Assembly: GCF_014645615.1 (NCBI RefSeq) | Contig: NZ_BMMB01000002.1 | Span: forward strand, 558,001 to 622,000 | DNA length: 64,000 bases | Direction: 5' to 3' | Origin: Paenibacillus hunanensis | GTDB lineage: Bacteria > Bacillota > Bacilli > Paenibacillales > Paenibacillaceae | Shown here: positions 53,094 through 62,117 of the stretch, piece by piece | Layout: each line of letters starts with the position of its first letter | Numbering within the stretch: position 1 is the first letter of the stretch | The notes under the pieces: generated by a model | The model's database searches: none | What the model saw: the letters and a program-made list of their open reading frames with translations, nothing else | What the model was told of the DNA's origin: nothing | Made by a program: the position numbers and the translations under genes

Positions 53094-54947
53094 TCAGGAT
53101 GATATTTGCAGTTGGCTATGGAATAGCTCGCTATAAAAGCCTCCCTGCTCCAGTAGCTCATCATGATTCCCTCGCTCAACAATCTGCCCTTCACGCAGCA
53201 CGAGAATCTGATCGGCAGAGCGAATCGTGTTCAGTCGATGCGCGATCACAAAGCTAGTACGCCCTTTCATCAGCCGCTGTAAGCCCTCCTGAATACGAAT
53301 CTCAGTAACCGTATCAATACTGCTCGTCGCCTCATCCAATACGAGAATCGCTGGATCAGCCAGCATCGCCCGTGCAATCGTGAGCAGCTGTCGTTGCCCC
53401 TGACTAATGCCGCCACCATCCCGACTGAGCACCTGCTCGTACCCATCAGGCAGCTGACGGATAAACGTATCTGCATTTGCCAGCTTCGCTGCCTCACGCA
53501 CCTGCTCATCCGTTGCATCCAGCCGTCCATAGCGGATATTGTCCAGCACCGTTCCTTCGAACAAAAAGGAATCCTGCAATACAAATGCCATATGCTGTCG
53601 TAGACTGGAGCGGCGCAGGGTACGAATGTCTTTGCCATCTACTGTAATCTGTCCCTGATCCGCATCGTAAAAGCGCGAGATGAGCTGAATGAGCGTCGTC
53701 TTCCCAGCACCCGTAGGGCCGATCAGCGCAATCATCTCGCCCGGTGCTGCCGAAAATGAAATATGCTGTAGCGTATCCCCACTGCGCTCGGTATCGTATG
53801 CAAAGGAGACATCCTTGAACTCTACTGCACCGGACAGCTGCTTGACCTCGGTCGCGCCCTGCTCATCCGCTTCCTCCACATCCTCGTCCATAATCTCAAA
53901 TACACGCTCTGCCCCTGCAATCGCGGACAATAGCGTATTCCACTGGTTCGCCAGATCATTCAGCGGACGTGTAAACTGCCGTGCATATTCCACAAAGATC
54001 ACGATCACACCGACCGTAATCGCACCCCGAATCGCCAGCATACCACCAACTAGAGCAATCAGCGCAAAGCTCAGATTGTTCAGTCCATTCATCAGCTTGG
54101 GAATAAAGCCCGAAATCGTCTGCGCCCAGAAGCCTGAAAAGCGAATCCGATCATTCCGCTGGGCAAAGTCATCAATTACCTGCTGTTCGCGCCCAAATGC
54201 TTTAATAATCTTTTCGCCCGATAATGTCTCTTCGATATAACCGTTCAGCTCGCCCAGATTGCGCTGGCGCTCGCGAAAGAGCGGGCCTGTACGCTTCGTA
54301 ATCCAGCGCATCCCCAGCGCCATCAGCGGAACGACGATAAAGGTCAGCAGTGTCAGCAACGGGCTGAGCCATAGCATCACGACGAGCGTACCGATCAGCG
54401 TGAGCACACTGGAGAAAATCTGAATCGCCGAGCTATTGAGCGTGCTGCTCACATTCTCGATATCATTCGTCACCCGACTCATGAGTTCCCCCTGCTGACG
54501 CTTACCGAAAAAAGGAATCGGCAGTCGGTGCAAATGAGCAAACAGATCGGAGCGCATCCGGTATACCGTTTCCTGTGCAATCTCAATCATCCATACGTTT
54601 TGCAGCCATGAGGTAATCGAGTTCAAAATATAAACGGCACCCAGCGCGACCAGAAACCAGATCCACAGCATCCCACTATCACGCGCCAGAAAATCATCAA
54701 TCGCAATCCCGATCAGATAGGGACCCAGCAGCGTCAGTCCAGACGTTAGTAGCACCATGAACAGCACCAGAAACAGCTTGAGCCGCCGCTCTGCGAGGTA
54801 GATCCAGATACGTGCCAGTGTACCGCGCCAATTTTTCGCGCGTTTACGATTGTCCTGCTGTGTTCCCGTTTTAGCGGACTGCGCTTCGTTCGCACGCGGC
54901 GCAGATGGACGAGCTACTCGAAACGGATCAATGAATGCCTTCCACAT
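53094..54947 (-). CDS. ABC exporter half-transporter with canonical ATP site (YfiC/TM288-like)
   Basis: 617 aa from ATG 54947, with AGGAGG 9 bases upstream; it overlaps the end of the partner gene by 20 bases. Six membrane helices (about 50-330) precede the ATPase domain, with MIALIGPTGAGKTTLIQLIS, signature GGISQGQRQLLTIARAM, Walker B LVLDEATSSIDT with catalytic Glu, and FVIAHRLNTIRS with switch His. The partner lacks both of these catalytic residues, so the two form an asymmetric heterodimer of the TM287/288 or BmrCD type. Substrate unknown; multidrug or peptide export is possible. Confidence 0.92.
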   Translation of the reverse strand: MWKAFIDPFRVARPSAPRANEAQSAKTGTQQDNRKRAKNWRGTLARIWIYLAERRLKLFLVLFMVLLTSGLTLLGPYLIGIAIDDFLARDSGMLWIWFLVALGAVYILNSITSWLQNVWMIEIAQETVYRMRSDLFAHLHRLPIPFFGKRQQGELMSRVTNDIENVSSTLNSSAIQIFSSVLTLIGTLVVMLWLSPLLTLLTFIVVPLMALGMRWITKRTGPLFRERQRNLGELNGYIEETLSGEKIIKAFGREQQVIDDFAQRNDRIRFSGFWAQTISGFIPKLMNGLNNLSFALIALVGGMLAIRGAITVGVIVIFVEYARQFTRPLNDLANQWNTLLSAIAGAERVFEIMDEDVEEADEQGATEVKQLSGAVEFKDVSFAYDTERSGDTLQHISFSAAPGEMIALIGPTGAGKTTLIQLISRFYDADQGQITVDGKDIRTLRRSSLRQHMAFVLQDSFLFEGTVLDNIRYGRLDATDEQVREAAKLANADTFIRQLPDGYEQVLSRDGGGISQGQRQLLTIARAMLADPAILVLDEATSSIDTVTEIRIQEGLQRLMKGRTSFVIAHRLNTIRSADQILVLREGQIVERGNHDELLEQGGFYSELFHSQLQISS

Positions 54948-56946
54948 GCTGTAGCTCCTCCTCTCCAAATTGCGATGCATAGATGCGTCGATATAGCTCC
55001 GAGGCTTGCAATAGCTGCTCATGACCACCCTCTGCGATCAAGCGACCATCCTGTAGCAGTAATACTTTATCCGCACGAATCGTGGAGCTGATCTTCTGTG
55101 TGATCAGTACCGTTGTGCAGGATAGCTGTCCAAGCTCCTCTAACAGCTTTGCTTCGGTGCGTACATCAAGCGCGCTCGTGCTATCATCCAGCAGTAGCAG
55201 CGATGGCTTACGTACGAGCGCACGCGCGATGGAGAGCCGCTGCTTTTGCCCGCCGGATAGATTGACGCCCCGTTGTCCAAGCCGTGTCTCATAGCCAGCT
55301 GGCAGGCTTACAATCGTATCGTGAATCTGAGCAATACGTGCTGCCTCCTGAATCTCCTCCAGTGTAGCGTGCTCATTCCCCCAGGCGATATTTTCACGAA
55401 TCGTGCCTGTGAACAGCACGATTTCCTGTGGAACATAGCCGATATGGCTACGTAGCTCATGCTCTGGAATAGAAGCAATATCCTGCCCATCGATCCGAAG
55501 CGTCCCTGCATTCGGATTGTACAGGCGTAGCATAAGCTGCATAAGCGAGGACTTTCCTGAGCCGGTAGCGCCCATCACCGCTGTCATACGACCTGCACGC
55601 GCGACGAAGGAAATGTCCGTCAGAATCGGGCGCTCGGTATCGGGATAACGGAAATGAACGCCCTCTAGCTCCACCTCAGCTGCATAACCTGCCTGCCCGG
55701 GCAATACAACCAGATCCCTTTTCTTGTGCTGGGAACGACCATAAGTGCCATCTGCCATCATATGATCCTGCTTGATCGTGTCGCCATAGATAGCGCTAGT
55801 TTGTATCGTGGCGGAAGCGCCTTGCATTTTCGCGATGGCTGGCTGCTCAGAAGTCTTGAAGGCGGTTTCAACATCAGATGCTGCTGCTTGATCGAATCGT
55901 GCATTGACTCCATTCAGTTGTGCGGTCACTTTGTCATCTGCCTGTGCCATAACTTCATGCGCTTGTTCACTTCGATCCTGCGGAGACATGACATGAGTTG
56001 CTGCCTCTTCCGCCGTTAGCACCTCATCCATCCGACCTGCGGATGCACGCGCACGTGAGAAGGACGCTACGATCATCGAGAAGGCAGATAATGCACCCAT
56101 TGTACGCATCGAATAGTTGATAATCGCTACCACTTCACCGACCGAAGCCGAGCCGGTCAAAATATCACGATGACCAAACCAGAGCACAGCGATAATACTC
56201 GCATTCATAATGAATAAAATAAACGGCATTGTCGTCTCGGTCAGTCGTAGCGCGGATACCGTATCATTCATCAGCTCGCTGCTATGCTGCTCGAATCGCT
56301 TGCGTTCATGCTGCTTGCGTACGAATACACGAATAAGCCGCATTCCTGTCAGATTTTCCTGCATTACATTGTTGACCGTGTCCAATCGCCGCTGTACCCG
56401 TTCAAATAGCCTTGCCGCACGCTTCATAATCGCCATCACGAATAACAGCAAAATCGGTACTCCAACGACCAGCAGTAAGCCAAGCTTCACGTTCACAATT
56501 AGCGCCATCACACTACTTCCGATAACGAGCAACGGCATACGTAGCATAAAGCGTAGCCCCATAAACAGCATATCCTGCAAAATCGTCACATCATTCGTCA
56601 GCCGTGTAATTAGCGAGGACGTCGCAAATTGTCCAAACAAGCTATACGAAAACGACTGCACCTTCCGATACAGCGCATCACGTAGATCGTAGCCAAGCCC
56701 CTGACTCGCATAGGACGCATAAAATGAACTGAATATGCCCGCTATAAAAGCAATCACCGTGCCTGCTGTCAAAATACCGCCCCATAATAGCACAGACGGC
56801 ATATACTGCTTGCTGATGCCATCATCAATGATCTTGGAGATCAGATAAGGCTGGATCAGCTCCAATGTCAATTCGATCAGCATCATCAGTAAGGCAAGAA
56901 TCGCAGCCACCCGGTATTTCTTCAAAAAGGAAAACATTAACGACAT
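54928..56946 (-). CDS. ABC exporter half-transporter with degenerate ATP site and long linker (YfiB/TM287-like)
   Basis: 672 aa. Six membrane helices (about 14-300), then an unusual linker of about 110 residues (about 312-422) rich in Ala, Gln, Asp and Met, then the ATPase domain (about 424-665). Walker A is GATGSGKS (459-466) and the signature LSGGQ (563-567). Walker B reads LLLLDDSTSAL with Asp588 in place of the catalytic Glu, and the switch reads ITQKIS with Gln617 in place of His. The same two changes mark the inactive site in TM287 and BmrC. It pairs with the next gene. The linker is longer than in usual half-transporters of about 580 residues. Confidence 0.9.
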   Translation of the reverse strand: MSLMFSFLKKYRVAAILALLMMLIELTLELIQPYLISKIIDDGISKQYMPSVLLWGGILTAGTVIAFIAGIFSSFYASYASQGLGYDLRDALYRKVQSFSYSLFGQFATSSLITRLTNDVTILQDMLFMGLRFMLRMPLLVIGSSVMALIVNVKLGLLLVVGVPILLLFVMAIMKRAARLFERVQRRLDTVNNVMQENLTGMRLIRVFVRKQHERKRFEQHSSELMNDTVSALRLTETTMPFILFIMNASIIAVLWFGHRDILTGSASVGEVVAIINYSMRTMGALSAFSMIVASFSRARASAGRMDEVLTAEEAATHVMSPQDRSEQAHEVMAQADDKVTAQLNGVNARFDQAAASDVETAFKTSEQPAIAKMQGASATIQTSAIYGDTIKQDHMMADGTYGRSQHKKRDLVVLPGQAGYAAEVELEGVHFRYPDTERPILTDISFVARAGRMTAVMGATGSGKSSLMQLMLRLYNPNAGTLRIDGQDIASIPEHELRSHIGYVPQEIVLFTGTIRENIAWGNEHATLEEIQEAARIAQIHDTIVSLPAGYETRLGQRGVNLSGGQKQRLSIARALVRKPSLLLLDDSTSALDVRTEAKLLEELGQLSCTTVLITQKISSTIRADKVLLLQDGRLIAEGGHEQLLQASELYRRIYASQFGEEELQHVEGIH

Positions 56947-57041
56947 GGTGCTCCCCCTTGTCTGTAAAATATGTACGATCTATGATGACCGACTTCATAG
57001 CCTTCATTCGTCCAGATGATGAGCGAAGTTGTAACGAAAGG

Positions 57042-57076
57042 CGCCGCTGTCTGCCATCGATGGGCATACAGCGGCG
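57042..57076 (-). terminator. hairpin between FHA regulator and ABC genes (attenuator or terminator)
   Basis: CGCCGCTGT and ACAGCGGCG, extended inward by TGCC/GGCA after one mismatch, form a 14-position stem. On the minus strand only CCTTTC follows, so termination is likely partial and the ABC genes may still be co-transcribed. Confidence 0.55.
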
Positions 57077-57086
57077 TTCCCTCTCC

Positions 57087-57794
57087 TCAGGATGGCGCTC
57101 CTGTGCTGACTTCCTCCGAATCATCCTGCTTCTTCATATATACCCCTTTTTTGTAAACTGAACGTATCGTAAAGTGGTCGCCAAGCTTTTTATTTGTGCG
57201 ATAGATGAGCGAATTGACCTCATCCACGCCAACCAGCTCAGCATCATCCATACAGCGCTCCGGCCATACCTCACGCACAATCTGCTCACGCGTCACAAAA
57301 TGATCCAGACAATTGTACAGCAGCTTGAATAGCTGATATTCCTTTTTCGATAAGGTGATGCTGTCACTGCCGATCTGAATATTTTGCAAATAATCGTGCA
57401 GGCGAATCTCGTTCTCCATCAGATCGCTCACTCGATATTCTCTCGTTTCCTCCAGATCGCTGCCGCGCTCCAGATGCAGGGTCACCAGCCCATTGACCAG
57501 TGTGAGCTGATCGCCGTCTCCGATGCGATACGACTGATTCGGATGCAGACGCTGACCGTTCAGCTCGGTACCATTTTTACTGCCCAGATCCTCCACGTAC
57601 ACATCATTATGGACACGACTCAAGCGGCAATGCTGCTTGGATACAAGCTGATTGTAGAGCGGAAGGTCGGTCTGACCTGTACCCGTATGTCTGCCTACGA
57701 GTATAGGCTTTTGATTTTCTAAATAAATAAACGCACCGTGGCCCTCCAGGCCGGCGGTATCGACAATAATTTTGATGATGTCCGGCATGTTCAT
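57087..57794 (-). CDS. FHA domain fused to an OmpR-type winged-helix DNA-binding domain
   Basis: 235 aa. The FHA phosphothreonine-binding domain (about 25-105) shows ILVGRHTGTGQTDLPL, LVSKQHCRLSR and VEDLGSKNGTELNG, with the key Arg, Ser, His and Asn present. A Trans_reg_C winged helix (about 140-230) has ITLSKKEYQLFKLLYNCLDH, FVTREQIVREVWPE and the wing IRSVYKKGVYM. There is no receiver domain, so control probably depends on Thr phosphorylation by a Ser/Thr kinase rather than on a histidine kinase. It precedes the ABC exporter genes by 140 bases on the same strand and may regulate them. Confidence 0.87.
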   Translation of the reverse strand: MNMPDIIKIIVDTAGLEGHGAFIYLENQKPILVGRHTGTGQTDLPLYNQLVSKQHCRLSRVHNDVYVEDLGSKNGTELNGQRLHPNQSYRIGDGDQLTLVNGLVTLHLERGSDLEETREYRVSDLMENEIRLHDYLQNIQIGSDSITLSKKEYQLFKLLYNCLDHFVTREQIVREVWPERCMDDAELVGVDEVNSLIYRTNKKLGDHFTIRSVYKKGVYMKKQDDSEEVSTGAPS

Positions 57795-58153
57795 CGCTCA
57801 CTTTCCGGTAATTTCAATCTGTATGTCAGCATAACGTGATCTATAGTGTAGCTCAATGACAGAATCATCAGATTCCTTTCATTGTTTGCTTGCCGTCCAG
57901 CTTTTATAGTGTAAAGGAGAGAGGTTATGCGAATGGCGAAGCACCTCCCACTCCGTGGGCTGTCTTCCATTATACTATACACCGCCTGTCGAATAATTCA
58001 ATTTCGCTCTTTTCATAGCATTACCATACACGTCCACACATGGACATTACGTATACAGATCATCACATACAGATCACTAGATACAGATCATGCAAATAAA
58101 AAAAGCCTGCCGAAGCAGGCTACCATATGATTGGAAAAAGTGGGGATATCATC
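57795..58153. other. intergenic region upstream of the FHA regulator
   Basis: No gene is supported apart from the small ORF that begins at 58154. The stretch 58025-58095 contains three near-repeats of ATACAGATCA, and a minus-strand terminator follows. Confidence 0.5.
58096..58121 (-). terminator. minus-strand terminator upstream of the FHA regulator
   Basis: AGCCTGC-TTCG-GCAGGCT with a UUCG tetraloop, followed on the minus strand by seven T. It lies about 200 bases downstream of the soluble transducer gene, the only minus-strand gene it could serve. Confidence 0.75.
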
Positions 58154-58342
58154 ATGAAACCAAAACAAATTGTCATCTACGGCTTATTATCCTTTCTGAT
58201 TGCTAGCAGTCTAGCTATGTATGTCTATTTGGATCATCGTCTGCCCGGGTATAGCAAAACCAGCACGACCGATTCGATTCAGAAAGTTCATATGGAGAGC
58301 CTGAGCGATCTACAGCAACGAATCAATTACGAACCGAGATAA
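58154..58342 (+). CDS. possible small single-helix membrane protein
   Basis: 62 aa from ATG 58154, with GTGGGG about 8 bases upstream. One hydrophobic helix ([20 protein letters not shown], about 5-24) is followed by a short polar outer part. The sequence has the look of a real small membrane protein and has no match that I recognise. Against it, the ORF lies opposite the probable 3' untranslated region of the convergent transducer gene, whose terminator sits upstream of the ORF, and it overlaps that gene by 20 bases at the stops. Confidence 0.5.
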   Translation: MKPKQIVIYGLLSFLIASSLAMYVYLDHRLPGYSKTSTTDSIQKVHMESLSDLQQRINYEPR

Positions 58343-59159
58343 GCTTTTCGATGAACTGCTTGAGTGAACGGCTCGTATCGTTCAATTGCTCAATCGTTTC
58401 CATAAATTCACTTACCAGCTTGGCTTGCTCATGAGAGGTGGTCGCAATCTCACCGATCTCTGTCTGCATATGACGGATCGATTCCTGCACCGTTTTCAAG
58501 GAATCCTCGATCTGGGTTGTCGCCTGCTTCGTATCGACGGACAGCTTGCGAATCTCCTGTGCTACAACGCCGAAGCCTGCACCCGCTTCACCGACACGCG
58601 CCGCTTCAATCGCAGCATTCAGCCCAAGCAGATTCGTTTGCTCCGAGATTTCACGGATAAAGGTAGCGACCGCTGTTACATTACCGGAATTCTGTACCGC
58701 ATGACTGGAGTTGTTCAAAATTTCCTCGGTCGTCGAGCTAAGCTCCTCGGAATGGGCTGCCACATGCTGCACACCGTCTACGATCAGCTGGGTCAGACGC
58801 TCCGTCTTCTCCATCAACTCTTGAAGCTGATACTGGTCCTCCATACTATAAAGCAGATTGAATTGAGCAACCACTTCACCCTGCTCATTCTTCACGGGCA
58901 GCATCATCACGTCAAATGGAACGCCAAATAGCTCTTTCGGATAGTGAGCGAGCTTCTTCTCCCGTCCGTTGGTAAGCGAGCAGAAATTGCGTTCCTCTGG
59001 ATTCAGTGGATCACCGGGCTTGAAATCAAGCTGCTTGAGCGACTCTCCAGGGGAAAAGTACAAAAAGGTTTCCGGGCCAATAATCGATAATGTAACATCC
59101 TGACGAATGGCCTCACGGAAAAAGGGCATTGTCGCGATCAGAGCTTGTGTAATATCCAT
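58323..59159 (-). CDS. soluble methyl-accepting chemotaxis-type transducer (YfmS-like)
   Basis: 278 aa with no membrane segment. An N-terminal PAS-like sensor (about 1-115; [20 protein letters not shown], then [19 protein letters not shown]) precedes a short MCP signalling hairpin whose tip is [19 protein letters not shown] and [20 protein letters not shown]. There is no HAMP domain, and the coiled coil is much shorter than in membrane receptors. This is the build of B. subtilis YfmS, a soluble transducer. It would signal to CheA from the cytoplasm; its ligand is unknown. Confidence 0.9.
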   Translation of the reverse strand: MDITQALIATMPFFREAIRQDVTLSIIGPETFLYFSPGESLKQLDFKPGDPLNPEERNFCSLTNGREKKLAHYPKELFGVPFDVMMLPVKNEQGEVVAQFNLLYSMEDQYQLQELMEKTERLTQLIVDGVQHVAAHSEELSSTTEEILNNSSHAVQNSGNVTAVATFIREISEQTNLLGLNAAIEAARVGEAGAGFGVVAQEIRKLSVDTKQATTQIEDSLKTVQESIRHMQTEIGEIATTSHEQAKLVSEFMETIEQLNDTSRSLKQFIEKLISVRN

Positions 59160-59414
59160 CTAAGTAAACGCCTCCATAATAATATAAAATAATAGGTAAT
59201 CAACCTGTAATCTGATCGGATCGAGCCATCAGACCTGCAAGTTACCTACCATTCATATCGGCTCGCGTTTTAATTAATTTCATAATTTTTGCATTATAAG
59301 TAATAAAAGAATACAGTGACATCTTTAAACAAAAGACTGATGCATTTGCAAATGAAACCATATCATAGCCCGGGGAGTACTATACGATATCCCCTCGTAA
59401 AGGAGTGCTTTCAT

Positions 59415-59858
59415 TTGAAAATATATGCTCTGACACTCGTCCTGCTGGTCAGTCTATTATCCGGCTGCTCAGCACTGGATAATGTAAATCAGTCCGTTAA
59501 CTATGTAAGCAGCGTGACCGCCTATATTAACGATACCTCCGATCTGGCGCAGCAGCTGCCTGACCTCACCCAGCAATCGCTAAACGATCCACAGGCGCGC
59601 GAGCAGCTGACGCAACAGCTACAAAATGCACAGCAGCAGATCAATACATTCAATCAGCTGGAGCCACCCGCATTCGCCAAGGAGCTGCATCAGCAACTGT
59701 CCGGCTATAGTGCTACGCTCGGCACCGAAGTCAATTCGCTCATCGACCAGGCACAGGCTGGCAAGCTCACCGCCCAAAGCCTGAATAACTCTCAAATCTT
59801 CCAGACGATTGATCAGATTAACGGCTTGCTGAATCAGTTTCAGCAGTTAGGGCAGTAA
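59415..59858 (+). CDS. DUF6376-like small lipoprotein
   Basis: 147 aa from a TTG start at 59415 (reading MKIYALTLVLLVSLLSGCSA), 9 bases after AAAGGAG; an in-frame start at 59316 would give an unusual pre-signal extension. The lipobox LLSGC gives lipidated Cys18. The mature part is helical and Gln-rich (NVNQSVNYVSSVTAYINDTS, ELHQQLSGYSATL). The pattern LDNVNQSVNY...YINDTSDLAQQLP...NQLEPPAFA is like DUF6376 lipoproteins of Bacillales as I recall them. Function unknown; monocistronic. Confidence 0.8.
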   Translation: MKIYALTLVLLVSLLSGCSALDNVNQSVNYVSSVTAYINDTSDLAQQLPDLTQQSLNDPQAREQLTQQLQNAQQQINTFNQLEPPAFAKELHQQLSGYSATLGTEVNSLIDQAQAGKLTAQSLNNSQIFQTIDQINGLLNQFQQLGQ

Positions 59859-59912
59859 TCACGCAAGCTAACGCATACGCGTGATGCTAGCCCATCCCTA
59901 TATCCAGATGCA

Positions 59913-59947
59913 AAAAGGCAACCTTTCCGTAGTGGAAGGTTGCCTTT
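59913..59947 (+). terminator. terminator of the lipoprotein gene
   Basis: AAAGGCAACCTTTCC pairs with GGAAGGTTGCCTTT with one bulged T, around a short loop. Confidence 0.8.
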
Positions 59948-60005
59948 GATTGGTGTGATAATTAGTATGCCGTTTCTCTATGTAGCGTATTCTGGATGGG
60001 TGTAC

Positions 60006-60353
60006 TTACTTGATCAGCTGGAAGTTACCAATCCAAGGCAGCGGCTTCATTACGCCATTAGCAGCATTGATAATACCGATGATCATGAATACAAATACAG
60101 CAATTGCCACAAGCGGTGACAGAATCCAGCCGACAAACGGAATGATCGCTGCAACGATATTAGCAGCCAAAGCGGCAAGGAATAAAATCAATCCCTGGTT
60201 AGCATGGTACATCGCGAAGCGTGAATTTCTTGCAGCCAGCAACGGCACGAAGAACAAAATGTACGCCAGAATCGCCATGACCTTGTTCGTTTGCACATCA
60301 TTCGGATCGCCTTGCTGTTGTGGTTGATACGATGGATCTTGATAATTGGACAT
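60006..60353 (-). CDS. DUF4870-like small membrane protein
   Basis: 115 aa from ATG 60353 (MSNYQDPSYQPQQQGDPND), 7 bases after AAAGAGG; the in-frame ATG at 60374 is less likely. A polar, Gln/Pro-rich head is followed by three or four hydrophobic segments: KVMAILAYILFFVPLLA, FAMYHANQGLILFLAALAAN with the AMYHANQGL signature, and a Gly/Ile-rich pair. This matches the DUF4870 (Tic20-like) fold group. Function unknown; single gene. Confidence 0.82.
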   Translation of the reverse strand: MSNYQDPSYQPQQQGDPNDVQTNKVMAILAYILFFVPLLAARNSRFAMYHANQGLILFLAALAANIVAAIIPFVGWILSPLVAIAVFVFMIIGIINAANGVMKPLPWIGNFQLIK

Positions 60354-60608
60354 ATCATAACCTCTTTCATTCATAATTTGTACTGTGTCACACAGCGATA
60401 CCAGAAGTACGATGTTTATTATGTAAAAGTTTCATATTGATGGAATGCACCTTGAGTATACCACTTGATACCGGAGATGAGTACTATCTATTATGCCATT
60501 TTGATAAGGAATTTAGGAAGCCGAGCAGAAGCATTAAGTGGGGATTTGCTAGCTGGCGGGAATGCTTTATGATATTCGTATCTTGAAATAGAGAAAGCAG
60601 GTGAGCAA

Positions 60609-61781
60609 ATGGATTCAGAGGATTGGTTACAATCTGAAATCGCACGTCTACATGCGTCTGCCGATTCGGATGAGGTTATCAATGATATCGCGACACTACT
60701 ACTTCAAACGGATACATTCTCTTATGTATTTCAACTGCGCACACGACTGGCGCTTCTGTATCAGCGTCAGCAAAACTATGAGCTGGCTATGGATCAGTAT
60801 AATATTCTGATCGACCTGAATCCTAACGATGCTGCTACCTATAATGAGCGGGCAGAATTGCATTTATGGATGGGGAATGAGGAAGCAGCATTAGCGGATT
60901 GGAATACTTCCCTTAAATTAAATCGGGAAGCAGACTACATATTTTATGAACGGGCCCTTTTACATGTTAGACGTAGGCAATACGAGCTAGCGATTCAAGA
61001 TTACAGCTCAGCAATTGCTTTAAATGATACCCATGCGCCTTATTATCTTGATCGCGGTTATTATTATGAGTTGCTGGAATCCTTTGAACTATCCATGCTG
61101 GATTATCAAAAAGCAATCGAGCTTCGTCCATCATGGAGTCTGCCTTACAACAATCGCGGCAATCTATACATGGGAAAGAAGCAATATGAACAGGCACTCC
61201 AGGATTTTAACACAGCTATTGAATTACACGATCAAGATGCTTTGTATTATCATAATCGCGGTTTCACCTATCAAATGATGGGGAAATGGGAGCTGGCGGT
61301 TCAGGATTATTATCGCTGTCTGGAGTTAGAGCCTGATCGCGCCCAAATCTATTACAATATGATGGAATATCATTTGGAACGTGGCGAACATAACTGGGCA
61401 TTACAAGTTTGTCGGCAGCTTATCGAAAATGACCCGTATGATTCGGGTCATTATATGAAGATGGCGCATATTTTGCTGGAATTAAAACGCTATGATGAGA
61501 TCGAACCTTATGTACAGCATGTGATTGATAACGATATAGACCCTGATCAAGCGTACAACATGATGGGCTTGGCTCATTATCGACGAGGTCATTTAGAAGA
61601 AGCACTAATGTATTACAATCGTGCGATTGAGCTTGCTCCTAAAATGGATATTTATTTTGACAATCGAGCATTGGTGTACCAGCATATGGATAAACCGATC
61701 GAAGCAGCACAGGATCGTCTGATAGCCGATCGCTTACGACGTTATCGACATTTGAGTCCAGTTCCAGATCATACAAAGTGA
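60609..61781 (+). CDS. tetratricopeptide-repeat (TPR) protein
   Basis: 390 aa; AGGTGA lies 4 bases before the ATG. There is no signal peptide or membrane segment. From about residue 50 to 375 it is built of consecutive 34-residue TPR units with the usual W/L-G-Y-A-F-A-P pattern. Clear ones are QNYELAMDQYNILIDLNPND, QYELAIQDYSSAIALNDTHA, KQYEQALQDFNTAIELHDQD and HLEEALMYYNRAIELAPKMD. I count at least nine. TPR arrays are protein-binding scaffolds; the partner is not evident from neighbours. It is monocistronic with its own terminator. Confidence 0.92.
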   Translation: MDSEDWLQSEIARLHASADSDEVINDIATLLLQTDTFSYVFQLRTRLALLYQRQQNYELAMDQYNILIDLNPNDAATYNERAELHLWMGNEEAALADWNTSLKLNREADYIFYERALLHVRRRQYELAIQDYSSAIALNDTHAPYYLDRGYYYELLESFELSMLDYQKAIELRPSWSLPYNNRGNLYMGKKQYEQALQDFNTAIELHDQDALYYHNRGFTYQMMGKWELAVQDYYRCLELEPDRAQIYYNMMEYHLERGEHNWALQVCRQLIENDPYDSGHYMKMAHILLELKRYDEIEPYVQHVIDNDIDPDQAYNMMGLAHYRRGHLEEALMYYNRAIELAPKMDIYFDNRALVYQHMDKPIEAAQDRLIADRLRRYRHLSPVPDHTK

Positions 61782-62117
61782 ATGAACATCACCCTAATCC
61801 ACCAATCAAAACGACGATTGTAACAGAATGTATTTCAACAGCGTATACTCAACAGAAATGATGGTACATTGGATATACAAAAACTGGATGTTCCGTGACG
61901 AGAACATCCAGCTTTTTTGTCTGTTATTGTTATTTTTTCTTTTGATCAGCATACTGTGTTGTTTAGCTTCTATTGTTCATTTTGCTACGTGTAGATGTCT
62001 TTAGATGTCTTTGCGAGATATGGAGACGCCTTTGTACGCTGCGTTGGTTTCGCTTTGTTTTCCTTCGAACGTATACCTCTTCAATACGTTAACTCCACAT
62101 CACCTGCTTCACCCTGC
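61782..62117. other. intergenic region between the TPR gene and the GH43 gene
   Basis: Convergent 3' region. It holds the TPR-gene terminator; the rest is T-rich and shows no gene or second clear terminator. TTAGATGTCTTT-like 8-mers repeat near 61995-62010. Confidence 0.5.
61884..61919 (+). terminator. terminator of the TPR gene
   Basis: CTGGATGTTC and GAACATCCAG form a perfect 10-bp stem around an 8-base loop, followed by six T. Confidence 0.88.
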
